12,706 bases of DNA, taken from assembly GCA_002398565.1 (NCBI GenBank), contig DGZP01000060.1:1-12706 (forward strand), in the 5' to 3' direction. Within the stretch, counting starts at the first letter, position 1. The number at the start of each line of letters is the position of its first letter. The translations under genes were made by a program, and so were the position numbers. Positions 1-7,938 of this stretch are shown here, piece by piece. A model generated the notes under the pieces. That model was not told where the DNA came from. It ran no database searches and was given only the letters and a program-made list of their open reading frames with translations. The DNA is from Proteiniphilum sp. UBA4977. GTDB taxonomy: Bacteria > Bacteroidota > Bacteroidia > Bacteroidales > Dysgonomonadaceae.

Positions 1-152
1 AAATCTTATTGAACGGGTACCAATTTGTCCTGTAATCCTACTTACAGAACCCTTGTATACTCTGCTTTGTCTTTTAAACGTATATGTAAAATTTCTAAAG
101 ATCTCCTTTTGCCTTCTCCGTTTCCCCGGGGGGTTCCTTCCAAAAGCGGGTG

Positions 153-184
153 CAAAGATAGGGCTTGTTTTTTTACTGTGCAAA
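153..184 (-). promoter_or_regulatory. Leftward Bacteroidota promoter (-33 TTTG, -7 TATCTTTG)
   Basis: Read on the minus strand, TTTG (181-184) is followed after 20 nt by TATCTTTG (153-160). This fits the Bacteroidota consensus TTTG / TAnnTTTG and its spacing. The bases just downstream of the -7 box are GC-rich (CACCCGC), a discriminator type often seen at growth-rate or stringently controlled promoters. The expected start of transcription is near 146, and the transcript leaves the window at position 1, so the gene it serves is not visible. Confidence 0.6.
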
Positions 185-351
185 CAATTCAGCAAAAAAA
201 ATCAATGTTTTTTTCAACCTTTTTCCTCAATTTATCCCAAAGGCAAGAATTACAGGCAACTATCGCTAGAAGAAAAAATATTTTTTTTCTCAAATATTTA
301 AAAAAACCGGAAGAAACAACCAGTTTAAATTTTCGGATTAGATTTATTGCG

Positions 352-359
352 TATCTTCG
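352..359 (+). promoter_or_regulatory. Possible -7 box for the ABC exporter gene
   Basis: TATCTTCG lies about 65 nt upstream of the ABC exporter ATG and differs from TAnnTTTG at one position. No clear TTG or TTTG lies 19-21 nt upstream, so this is only the best candidate in the upstream region. Confidence 0.25.
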
Positions 360-423
360 TAGAAATTTCCGAGAAGGTATTTGAGTCTCCATCCGTCTAT
401 AAACTATAAATAGAAAAAAATTG

Positions 424-2259
424 ATGAAAGGTATCATCTATATTTTAAAGCGCTTTTTACCCCCTTACAAGAAATATCTGTTTCTTACGTTTACTTTCAA
501 TATCCTGACAGCTGTACTCAATGTGTTTTCGCTTGCCACAATCATACCTATTCTACAGGTATTATTTAAGGTAAATACAAAAACATACTCATTCATTTCC
601 TGGCGTAATACAGATTATTCACTAATAGATACTGTATTGAATAATGTGAACTGGTATGTTACGCAGCTGATTGACTCCTACGGGGGCGGTTTCGCGCTGA
701 TGATGCTGGCGGCAGTACTGGTGGTGATGACCCTGCTTAAGACCGGGACGGCCTATTTGGGTTCCTATTTTATTATTCCAATCAGAACCGGTGTGGTAAA
801 AGATATCCGAAACCAGATCAACGACAAGCTACTTACTCTTCCCATTGGCTTTTTTACAGAAGAGCGCAAGGGAGATATACTGGCAAGAATTTCCGGAGAT
901 GTAAATGAAGTGGAGAACTCTGTAATGAGTTCTCTCGATATGCTTTTCAAAAATCCAATCCTCATTTTCATCTACCTGACCACAATGACCATCCTCAGCT
1001 GGCAGCTTACGCTATTTGTATTGGTCGTCCTCCCCGTGATGGGTTTTATCATGGGAAGAGTAGGCCGGTCACTGAAAAGAAGTTCATTTGAGGCACAAAA
1101 CAAGTGGGGGGAGCTAATGTCGCAGGTGGAGGAAACATTAAGCGGCTTGCGTGTCATTAAAGCATTTAATGCGGAAAGTAAAATATCAAATCGCTTTCAT
1201 AGGGGCAGTTACATATTCAGGAAGATGTCGAACAGAATAGCGCGCCGGCAACAGCTTGCCCATCCCATGAGCGAGTTACTGGGAACCCTTACTATCGCCA
1301 TTGTACTATGGTTTGGAGGTTCGCTTATTCTGGGAGGTAACGGGGTGATTGATGCGGCTACATTCATTTATTACCTGACGATATTTTACAGTATCATCAA
1401 CCCGGCCAAGGAGTTGTCCAGATCAGCCTATGCAGTGCAACGTGGACTGGCTTCAATGGAACGGATCGACAAGATACTGCAGGCAGAAAATTCCATATCA
1501 GACCCACTTCATCCGCAACCCCTGCACTTCCAGGAAAAAATTGAGTATGACAATGTGTGGTTTTCCTACGATACCGATTGGGTAATACAGGATGTACATC
1601 TGACTATAAAGAAAGGTAAAACCATTGCCCTTGTCGGTCAGTCGGGTTCCGGCAAATCCACTCTGGCCGATCTTCTTTCCCGTTTCTACGACATACAAAA
1701 GGGGGGCATTTATATCGACGGCACCAATATTAAAGATGTCAGGCTACAGGATCTGAGATCACTGATTGGTTATGTAAATCAGGAAGCAATCCTGTTTAAC
1801 GATACTTTTTATAATAACATCGCTTTTGGTGTAAGTCAGGCCACGGAAAGTCAAATAATGGAAGCAGCAAAGATTGCCAATGCACACGAGTTTATCATGG
1901 CCACGGAAAAAGGATACCATACCAATATAGGCGACAGGGGCGGAAAGCTGTCGGGAGGACAACGGCAACGCATCAGTATTGCCCGTGCCATTCTGAAAAA
2001 TCCTGAAATTCTGATTCTGGATGAGGCAACCTCCGCGCTCGACACTGACTCTGAGAAACTTGTCCAGGAGGCTTTGGACAACCTGATGAAAAACCGCACC
2101 ACCATTGTGATTGCCCATCGGCTATCCACGATAAAAAACGCGGATGAAATTTATGTGATGATGGGGGGCCAAATTGTAGAATGGGGCCAACATGCTTCCT
2201 TGTACGCGCAGGGAGGATATTACACAAAATTGTGCGACATGCAGGGTAATCTGCAATAG
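424..2259 (+). CDS. ABC exporter, fused permease and ATPase, MsbA-like
   Basis: A full-length half-transporter of 611 residues that would homodimerise in the inner membrane to flip or export a lipid or other hydrophobic substrate. The N-terminal half has about six hydrophobic spans (roughly residues 18-48, 90-120, 175-215, 283-325). The C-terminal half is the ATPase: Walker A GQSGSGKST near 405-413, Q-loop Gln near 453 (YVNQE), signature LSGGQ near 509-513, Walker B LILDEAT near 530-536, D-loop SALD and switch His near 565 (IAHRLS). All catalytic elements are intact. I chose ATG 424; an in-frame TTG sits directly before it (421), and no Shine-Dalgarno sequence is evident. The MsbA/lipid A role is inferred from architecture and length; peptide or drug export by the same family is possible. 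It is convergent with the dehydratase gene. Confidence 0.93.
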   Translation: MKGIIYILKRFLPPYKKYLFLTFTFNILTAVLNVFSLATIIPILQVLFKVNTKTYSFISWRNTDYSLIDTVLNNVNWYVTQLIDSYGGGFALMMLAAVLVVMTLLKTGTAYLGSYFIIPIRTGVVKDIRNQINDKLLTLPIGFFTEERKGDILARISGDVNEVENSVMSSLDMLFKNPILIFIYLTTMTILSWQLTLFVLVVLPVMGFIMGRVGRSLKRSSFEAQNKWGELMSQVEETLSGLRVIKAFNAESKISNRFHRGSYIFRKMSNRIARRQQLAHPMSELLGTLTIAIVLWFGGSLILGGNGVIDAATFIYYLTIFYSIINPAKELSRSAYAVQRGLASMERIDKILQAENSISDPLHPQPLHFQEKIEYDNVWFSYDTDWVIQDVHLTIKKGKTIALVGQSGSGKSTLADLLSRFYDIQKGGIYIDGTNIKDVRLQDLRSLIGYVNQEAILFNDTFYNNIAFGVSQATESQIMEAAKIANAHEFIMATEKGYHTNIGDRGGKLSGGQRQRISIARAILKNPEILILDEATSALDTDSEKLVQEALDNLMKNRTTIVIAHRLSTIKNADEIYVMMGGQIVEWGQHASLYAQGGYYTKLCDMQGNLQ

Positions 2260-2276
2260 CTGCTATTGCCTGGATT
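2248..2276. terminator. Hairpin spanning two convergent stop codons
   Basis: A perfect 7-bp inverted repeat, GCAATAG (2253-2259) and CTATTGC (2263-2269), with a 3-nt loop contains the TAG of the exporter on one strand and the TAG of the dehydratase on the other. A further AATC/GATT pair (2248-2251 with 2273-2276) extends it across a small internal loop. There is no T tract, so it is not a classical intrinsic terminator; a role at the ends of both transcripts is inference. Confidence 0.4.
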
Positions 2277-4212
2277 GTGATACAATAAAGGTATCTTTCG
2301 ACATCTTATTCAGCAGCCTGTCCACCGCTTCAAAAGGTGAATTGATACTCTGGAATTCGGGGACCATCTCTTTCATCGCCTTCACCGTGCGCATATCGTC
2401 ATAATCGTATGAAATCTGAATCAGGGTATTGATGTTTCTACTTACCTCTTCGTATTCATACTCACGCACATCGGCAATCATAATTTTTTCGTGATGTGTG
2501 GGTTTGGTTCGTTCGGCCTGATTCAGTAACTCTTCATAAAGCTTCTCGCCATGCCGTAGCCCGGTAAATTCAATTTTCATGTTTTTGGATCCCGACAAAC
2601 GAATCATCCGCTTGGCCAAGTCCAATATCTTCACTGGCCTGCCCATGTCAAAAATATAAATTTCCCCGTTCTTCCCCATCGCTCCTGCCTCCAGCACTAG
2701 CTGACAGGCTTCCGGTATGGTCATGAAATAACGGATAATTTCCGGGTGCGTCACTGTCACCGGTCCACCATGCTTGATTTGCTCCCTGAACAGGGGAATA
2801 ACCGAACCATTCGATCCCAATACGTTTCCAAAACGGGTAGTGATAAACTGTGTAGAAGTCTGAGCGGTCTTCTCGACATGTTTGGCCAAAGCCTGCACAT
2901 AAATTTCACAAATTCGTTTGGAACAACCCATTACATTGGAAGGATTTACAGCTTTATCGGTGGAGATCATCACAAACTTTTGTGCATTATACCTTACGGC
3001 CAGATCTGCAACAATCTTGGTTCCCAGTATATTTGTCTGAACCGATTCCGACACATTGTCCTCCATCATTGGAACATGCTTGTAAGCTGCGGCATGAAAA
3101 ATATACTGAGGTCTCGTTCTGGAAAAGATCTTTTCCATACGGGATTTGTTGCTTATATCGGCTACCACAATCTCCGTGCGCAGTTCCCGCCATTTCTCCT
3201 GCAACTCAAGTCTCATATCATGGAGTGGCGTTTCAGCCTGGTCAATAAGGATGACACTGTAAGGATTGAACGATGCAACCTGTCTTACAATTTCACTTCC
3301 TATAGATCCGGCAGCTCCGGTAACCAGCACACGCCGTCCTTCAATATTGGAAGCTATCTCCCTCATATTAATATGAATAGGATCGCGGGGCAACAAGTCT
3401 TCAATTTGCACGTCTTTCAACTGTTCTCTGCTCATGACGTTACCATTCCACTCGTTTATCGGAACAGTTGTCAACAATGCAATATTATTGTCCACAAAGT
3501 TGGCTAGCAAACTGGAGTTTTTGATCTCCTCCATCTTCTGGGGAGAAACTATGATTGTTTTCACATCTTTGCTTTCCAGTGTTCTGAAAAGATGTTCGTT
3601 GTTGGCATGTATGCTCACTCCCATCAGTTCCTTTCCAATCATGTGACTCTCGTCGGATATAAAACCCAATACCCTGTAGTTAAACTCATTGTTTCCCTTC
3701 AAAGCTTTGGCCACACTGATACCGGCCTGCTTGGTTCCGTATATAAACACATTCACCGGTTTGACTGTGCTCCCGGTGATTGCTTCATAAACCTCCTTTA
3801 CAAGGATTCGTGAAAAGATCATCAAAAAGATGTTTAGCAGAAATATGGCACTAAATGTCACATTAGTAATATTGAATGCGGCATTTAATCTTTTCAATGC
3901 GAGTACGGCCATGAACGTGAGTGCGTAACCCAATGCAAGGGAATAAATGATCCGCAACAAATCGGAAAAGGAAGAGAACCGGAGAATACCCCGGAATGTA
4001 CGAAAAGAGATAAATGATATTGTATTGAAAATAATCAGCAGGAAGCACAAAATAGTGCCATCTCCTCTTACCTCCGGTGTTAGTCCGCCAAATCCATATT
4101 TTACAAAATACATGAAAAGACATGAAAACAAGACTATGATGAGATCCATCGCCAGGATAGAAAATCGAGATAATACCCTGTTGGACAAGAAATTTTGTAT
4201 TATATCACTCAT
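2263..4212 (-). CDS. Membrane-bound nucleotide-sugar 4,6-dehydratase, CapD/WbpM/PglF type
   Basis: A 649-residue inner-membrane protein that would dehydrate a UDP-N-acetylhexosamine to its 4-keto-6-deoxy form for capsule, O-antigen or protein glycans. It has about four membrane spans (roughly 15-40, 52-70, 84-106, 116-138), then a first nucleotide-binding-like domain (about 150-250), then the SDR domain: GAAGSIGS 299-306 for NAD binding, HAAAYKHVP 373-381, STDKAVNP 417-424, and M428xxxK432 where classical SDR enzymes have YxxxK. The Met replacement is typical of the large WbpM/PglF branch, so the enzyme should be active. RFGNVLGS is at 460-467. Start at ATG 4212, with a -7 box just upstream and no Shine-Dalgarno. 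No other glycan genes are in the window, so the exact sugar product is unknown. Confidence 0.92.
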   Translation of the reverse strand: MSDIIQNFLSNRVLSRFSILAMDLIIVLFSCLFMYFVKYGFGGLTPEVRGDGTILCFLLIIFNTISFISFRTFRGILRFSSFSDLLRIIYSLALGYALTFMAVLALKRLNAAFNITNVTFSAIFLLNIFLMIFSRILVKEVYEAITGSTVKPVNVFIYGTKQAGISVAKALKGNNEFNYRVLGFISDESHMIGKELMGVSIHANNEHLFRTLESKDVKTIIVSPQKMEEIKNSSLLANFVDNNIALLTTVPINEWNGNVMSREQLKDVQIEDLLPRDPIHINMREIASNIEGRRVLVTGAAGSIGSEIVRQVASFNPYSVILIDQAETPLHDMRLELQEKWRELRTEIVVADISNKSRMEKIFSRTRPQYIFHAAAYKHVPMMEDNVSESVQTNILGTKIVADLAVRYNAQKFVMISTDKAVNPSNVMGCSKRICEIYVQALAKHVEKTAQTSTQFITTRFGNVLGSNGSVIPLFREQIKHGGPVTVTHPEIIRYFMTIPEACQLVLEAGAMGKNGEIYIFDMGRPVKILDLAKRMIRLSGSKNMKIEFTGLRHGEKLYEELLNQAERTKPTHHEKIMIADVREYEYEEVSRNINTLIQISYDYDDMRTVKAMKEMVPEFQSINSPFEAVDRLLNKMSKDTFIVSQSRQ

Positions 4213-4245
4213 AAAGGCAATGTTAATTCAAATTGAATAAAGTTT

Positions 4246-4253
4246 CAAATATA
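4246..4253 (-). promoter_or_regulatory. -7 box TATATTTG for the dehydratase gene
   Basis: On the minus strand TATATTTG matches TAnnTTTG exactly and lies 33 nt upstream of the ATG at 4212. A good TTTG at -33 is not visible. It suggests the dehydratase can be transcribed separately from the peptidase gene upstream, which ends 90 nt away on the same strand. Confidence 0.45.
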
Positions 4254-4302
4254 CATATAAACACTTATTGCGTCATTCAGTTGCAGACGACCGGTAAATT
4301 AT

Positions 4303-5946
4303 TCATCTTTTATTATTATATGCTTCATTTATGACAGCCTCATGAGAAGCTTTTCCCTTTTCTATTAGTTCAATACCCTTTTTAATCAATGGATCCTCCT
4401 TATAGTAAGCAGACCAGAAAGCCTCTTCTCCAAAAAAATTACGTACAATATATGCATACATTGTATTTTCCAATAACTCACCCGATTCCTGAATATAATA
4501 GGGCCTCTTCCTGATGCCGTTGTTATCGGCGAAACTTACGAGATTCAATAAAAGCGGTTGCTGGAGAAGATACTTATACAAATTCTGCCATGTATCAAAA
4601 CTGCTTAACCTGTCTCTGTACATATCGGAATATACCATGGCATACATCTCATCCAGCCTATTGTTTACCAACGCATTGTAATAGGAGTTGATTCCCGTAG
4701 TATCACGGGCGACAAAAATATCGGGCATAATACCGTCTCCTCCATACACTGTTCTCCCTCCCAGGGTTTTAGTGGGAATAAGATTGTTTGATGCTGTATC
4801 CACATTGATATAGTCTCCTTCAATATAGCGGTTGATCGCATCCAGTTCATATTCATCATATTTTCCTTTTTCATAACCTCGTTGAATGGACCTGCCCGAC
4901 GCAGTGTAATACCGGGCCACAGTGAGCCTGACAGCTGATCCATCGGGAAAATTCCGCTGACTTTGCACCAATCCTTTACCAAAAGTACGTCTGCCAATCA
5001 CCAATCCTCTGTCATGATCCTGAATAGCACCGGCAAATATTTCACTTGCAGAGGCGCTCAACTCATCCACCAAAACGATCACATCATCTTCCTTACAGGT
5101 ACCTGAGCCATTTGCATAATTGTCGGTTCGTGGAAAATTCCGTCCCTCTGCATATACAATCAGATCACCTTTATGTAAAAACTCATTCACCATCGCCACC
5201 ACGATGTCGAGCGATCCGCCGGCATTTCCTCTTAAATCAATCATGAAGGAACCGGCCCCCTGGGATTTCAATTTTGAAATAGCAGAAATAAACTCACTAA
5301 AGGTGTTAAAGCCGAAGTTTCTTCCCAACTTGATAAAACCTATTTTATCAGTCAGCATGTATGCAGCATTCACACTACTCATGGGAATATCACCACGGGT
5401 TACTGTTATATAAAGAAGATCACTCTGATTGTTACGCCTGATGCCCAGCTTCACTTCTGAACCTTTTTCTCCACGTAACTTCCTTAACACGTCTTCATTC
5501 TGTATTTTCGTTCCGGCAACTATTGTATCATTTACCCGTACAATCCTGTCCCAGGGCATGATTCCTGCGGCCTCCGACGGACCGCCCGGAACAATGCTTG
5601 TCACCACGATGGTATCCCTCAACACATAAAAACTGACACCTATGCCTGAAAAATGTCCTTCCAGATCTTCGTTTACCCGTTTCATGTCGGCCGCAGAGAA
5701 ATATTCAGAGTGCGGATCCAGTTGCCGGATAATGTTGGGCAGTGCATCCTCTACAAGTTGACGCATATTGACCGTATCGACATAAGACTCGCGGACATAG
5801 TTCAGTACGGCATCAATTTTTCCAACACCCTGCGACGCTCCCGATCTGCCAAATTGGGTGTACTTGCTTCCGATAAATATACCCAGGGCAATACCGATGC
5901 TGATCCACAAGGGGAGCCATGTCCTTACTTTCTTCTCTGAATCCAT
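4303..5946 (-). CDS. S41 family C-terminal processing peptidase
   Basis: A 547-residue periplasmic serine protease of the Prc/CtpA type, anchored by one N-terminal hydrophobic span (about 11-28). A PDZ-like region (about 95-185, with FSGIGVSF and PSEAAGI) should bind the C-termini of substrates. The protease core follows, with DLRGNAGG near 237-244 and the dyad Ser299 in LSASASEI and Lys324 in TFGKG; their 25-residue spacing equals that of E. coli Prc Ser430/Lys455. A C-terminal extension of about 190 residues follows the dyad region, as is usual in Bacteroidota members. I chose ATG 5946, which has an AAAGGA-type ribosome site (about 5953-5958), over the TTG three bases upstream. It is the last gene of the nadC operon, 17 nt after the deaminase. 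Confidence 0.93.
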   Translation of the reverse strand: MDSEKKVRTWLPLWISIGIALGIFIGSKYTQFGRSGASQGVGKIDAVLNYVRESYVDTVNMRQLVEDALPNIIRQLDPHSEYFSAADMKRVNEDLEGHFSGIGVSFYVLRDTIVVTSIVPGGPSEAAGIMPWDRIVRVNDTIVAGTKIQNEDVLRKLRGEKGSEVKLGIRRNNQSDLLYITVTRGDIPMSSVNAAYMLTDKIGFIKLGRNFGFNTFSEFISAISKLKSQGAGSFMIDLRGNAGGSLDIVVAMVNEFLHKGDLIVYAEGRNFPRTDNYANGSGTCKEDDVIVLVDELSASASEIFAGAIQDHDRGLVIGRRTFGKGLVQSQRNFPDGSAVRLTVARYYTASGRSIQRGYEKGKYDEYELDAINRYIEGDYINVDTASNNLIPTKTLGGRTVYGGDGIMPDIFVARDTTGINSYYNALVNNRLDEMYAMVYSDMYRDRLSSFDTWQNLYKYLLQQPLLLNLVSFADNNGIRKRPYYIQESGELLENTMYAYIVRNFFGEEAFWSAYYKEDPLIKKGIELIEKGKASHEAVINEAYNNKR

Positions 5947-5963
5947 CAATTTCCTTTCTATCC

Positions 5964-6407
5964 TTATTGTGCAATATCCACAGCAACCATTTCTATGTTT
6001 GCTCTTCTTAATAAATCAATACCATCGCTCAGACGATAAGCATCGGCGTATACCACCCGTATGATTCCGGCCTGAATAATCAGTTTGGCACATTCAATGC
6101 AGGGAGATGAAGTCACATAAAGTGTTGCTCCTTCACTGCTGTTATTGGAACGAGCTACTTTTGTGATCGCGTTCGCCTCAGCATGCAGTACATAAGGCTT
6201 TGTAACGTCGTTTTCATCTTCACAAATATTTTCGAATCCCGACGGAGTTCCATTATAACCGTCGGAAATGATCATTTTATCCTTTACAAGGAGTGCGCCT
6301 ACTTTTCTGCGTTTACAATAGGAGTTCTCGGCCCATATAAAGGCCATGCGCATATATCTTCTGTCAAGTAACTCCTGCTTGTTATCGTTTTGATTCATAT
6401 AATTCAT
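5964..6407 (-). CDS. Deoxycytidylate deaminase / ComEB-family zinc deaminase
   Basis: A 147-residue cytoplasmic deaminase expected to convert dCMP to dUMP for thymidylate synthesis. The zinc site is complete: HAEANA with His75 and catalytic Glu77, and SPCIEC with Cys103 and Cys106. GYNGTPSGF at about 50-58 is characteristic of the dCMP deaminase/ComEB branch rather than cytidine deaminases. The length is normal for the branch. Its ATG (6405-6407) overlaps the nadC stop as TAATG, which implies translational coupling; a second in-frame ATG three codons later (6398) is possible. Nothing here specifically supports a competence role. Confidence 0.93.
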   Translation of the reverse strand: MNYMNQNDNKQELLDRRYMRMAFIWAENSYCKRRKVGALLVKDKMIISDGYNGTPSGFENICEDENDVTKPYVLHAEANAITKVARSNNSSEGATLYVTSSPCIECAKLIIQAGIIRVVYADAYRLSDGIDLLRRANIEMVAVDIAQ

Positions 6408-7255
6408 TAAACAGCTTTCAGGCTCATATCGAGACTTTTAACCGAATGCGTGATCGCGCCCACTGAGATATAATCCACACCCGTCTCGGCATACGAACGG
6501 ATTGTATCGAATGTTATTCCCCCCGATGATTCAAGCTCTACACTTCCCGCAACTATTTGTACAGCCTTGCGAGTAAGCTCCGGAGAAAAATTATCGAGCA
6601 TGATCCTGTCTACTCCTCCAATCCTGAGAACCTCGTCAAGCTCCTCTATATTCCGAACTTCTATTTCGATCTTCAGTGATTTGCCCTTTTCCCGTAGATA
6701 TTTTTGCGCACCCCGGATAGCATTCTCTATCCCACCGGCAAAATCCACATGGTTGTCCTTTAACAGGATCATATCAAAAAGGCCAATCCTGTGATTCTCA
6801 CCTCCACCAATTTTAACCGCCTGCTTTTCAAGCATGCGCATGCCGGGCGTGGTTTTTCGTGTATCCAGTATCTTGGCGGAGGTTCCTTCAAGCCGTTTCA
6901 CGTATTTACCGGTAATTGTAGCGATACCACTCATTCGCTGCATCACATTAAGTACCAGACGTTCGGTCTGAAGCAGCGATTGAATTTTACCTGAAACAAC
7001 GAAAGCAATATCACCAGGTTTAACAGGTGTACCGTCGCCCAGGATTACTTCTATCTCCAGGGTATCGTCAAATGCATGGAATATGGTTTTGGCCACTTCC
7101 ACACCGGCAAGAATTCCTTCTTCCTTTATGATCAATCTGGATTGTCCGGTTGCTTCTGCCGGTATACTGCATAGCGTGGTGTGATCACCCTCGCCGATAT
7201 CTTCAGCAAAGGCAAGCTCAATCAGGTCACTTATTAATTTATCTATCTCCATCAT
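6407..7255 (-). CDS. nadC: Nicotinate-nucleotide pyrophosphorylase (carboxylating)
   Basis: This 282-residue enzyme converts quinolinate and phosphoribosyl pyrophosphate into nicotinate mononucleotide, CO2 and pyrophosphate in de novo NAD synthesis. Visible family motifs are DTRKTTPG (131-138), Lys145, GGGENHR (150-156), LKDNH (165-169), and the phosphate-binding ESSGGI (242-247). The length is normal and no active-site element is missing. It starts at ATG 7255, with a second ATG directly after it; no strong ribosome site is present. It is the first gene of a three-gene leftward operon with the deaminase and the S41 peptidase, which are not functionally linked to NAD. nadA and nadB are not in the window. 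Confidence 0.96.
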   Translation of the reverse strand: MMEIDKLISDLIELAFAEDIGEGDHTTLCSIPAEATGQSRLIIKEEGILAGVEVAKTIFHAFDDTLEIEVILGDGTPVKPGDIAFVVSGKIQSLLQTERLVLNVMQRMSGIATITGKYVKRLEGTSAKILDTRKTTPGMRMLEKQAVKIGGGENHRIGLFDMILLKDNHVDFAGGIENAIRGAQKYLREKGKSLKIEIEVRNIEELDEVLRIGGVDRIMLDNFSPELTRKAVQIVAGSVELESSGGITFDTIRSYAETGVDYISVGAITHSVKSLDMSLKAV

Positions 7256-7320
7256 CTCAATGAAATCGGCATGTAGTAAACACTCAACATCCCAATATTG
7301 TTATAATTTTACCTAAAATC

Positions 7321-7336
7321 TCTTACAAAAGTAAGA
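7321..7336. promoter_or_regulatory. -7 box for nadC inside a 6-bp inverted repeat
   Basis: TCTTAC AAAA GTAAGA is a perfect palindrome with a 4-nt centre. On the minus strand it contains TACTTTTG (7326-7333), an exact TAnnTTTG match about 70 nt upstream of the nadC start. A repeat lying on the -7 element could be a repressor site, but it is short and could be chance. No clear -33 element is visible. Confidence 0.35.
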
Positions 7337-7464
7337 AATAAAGAGTTACATTTGTTACCGGGCAGGGGTTTTTTAAGCGGGTGGGGTTAAATTTCCCTTT
7401 AAAGAATATGATGTCTTTGAACTTTTTAATGAAATTGGAAATAATAGTTTTAATCATTTGAAGG

Positions 7465-7938
7465 ATGAAAATCATTTTGCTCTCTGTGGGGAAGACCGAT
7501 GATATGCAGTTTGCACAGTTGATTGATGCGTACCGTAAAAGAGTAAATTTTTATATTCCCTTTAATATACAGGAGGTTCCGGATATAAAAAACAGAAAAA
7601 ACCTGTCAGAAAAAGAGCAAAAAACCATGGAGGCCAATTTTCTTCTCAAAGTACTGTTACCAGCCGACCACATTGTTTTGCTTGATGACAAGGGGAAGCA
7701 ACACACCTCCACAGAGTTTGCCCGGTATCTGGAAAAAAAAAGCCATATCATTCCCAAACGGCTTGTATTTGTGATAGGTGGTCCATACGGATTTTCTCAG
7801 GAAATTTATAATATCGCAAATGAAAAAATATCGCTTTCAAAAATGACATTCACCCATCAGATGGTAAGGTTGATTTTTACGGAACAACTATACCGCGCAA
7901 TGACAATTCTACACAATGAGCCCTATCATCATGAATAA
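7465..7938 (+). CDS. rlmH: 23S rRNA (pseudouridine1915-N3)-methyltransferase
   Basis: A 157-residue SPOUT-fold methyltransferase that would methylate pseudouridine 1915 in helix 69 of 23S rRNA on assembled ribosomes, using S-adenosylmethionine. The C-terminal knot is well preserved: VIGGPYGF (103-110), LSKMTFTHQMVRLIF (124-138), EQLYRA (140-145) and the terminal NEPYHHE. The length matches E. coli RlmH (155). GAAGG ends right at the ATG, so ribosome-site spacing is unusually short. It is divergent from nadC, and its final codons overlap the start of the hydrolase gene. Confidence 0.96.
   Translation: MKIILLSVGKTDDMQFAQLIDAYRKRVNFYIPFNIQEVPDIKNRKNLSEKEQKTMEANFLLKVLLPADHIVLLDDKGKQHTSTEFARYLEKKSHIIPKRLVFVIGGPYGFSQEIYNIANEKISLSKMTFTHQMVRLIFTEQLYRAMTILHNEPYHHE

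Larger units (their letters stand above)
1..423. other. Intergenic region without a supported gene
   Basis: No open frame here looks like a real protein on either strand; the small open frames are A/T-rich or low in complexity and have no recognisable motif. What can be seen is a leftward Bacteroidota-type promoter at 153-184, followed on the minus strand by about 145 nt of leader that reaches the window edge without an ATG, and a set of A and T tracts between 194 and 306. On the minus strand, 1-150 has one frame free of stops, but no ATG, GTG or TTG start in that frame, so I do not call it a gene. The ABC transporter gene begins at the right border. Confidence 0.7.

Noticed and set aside
1..150. 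Stop-free frame on the minus strand reaching the left edge, rich in Arg and Lys
   Set aside because: It has no ATG, GTG or TTG start in frame and no recognisable motif, and it lies in the expected leader of the leftward promoter.
189..437. 82-codon minus-strand open frame rich in Phe, Lys and Ile
   Set aside because: It is produced by the A/T tracts, has no family resemblance, and overlaps the start of the exporter gene.
2746..3507. 253-codon plus-strand open frame opposite the dehydratase
   Set aside because: It is antisense to a clearly conserved gene with all its motifs in frame; the translation is rich in His, Ser and Cys with no domain pattern.
7365..7440. Possible terminator or plus-strand promoter before rlmH (GGGG followed by T6; TGTCTTTG at 7412-7419)
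   Set aside because: No stem precedes the T tract, and the box has TG instead of TA with no -33 partner at the right spacing.
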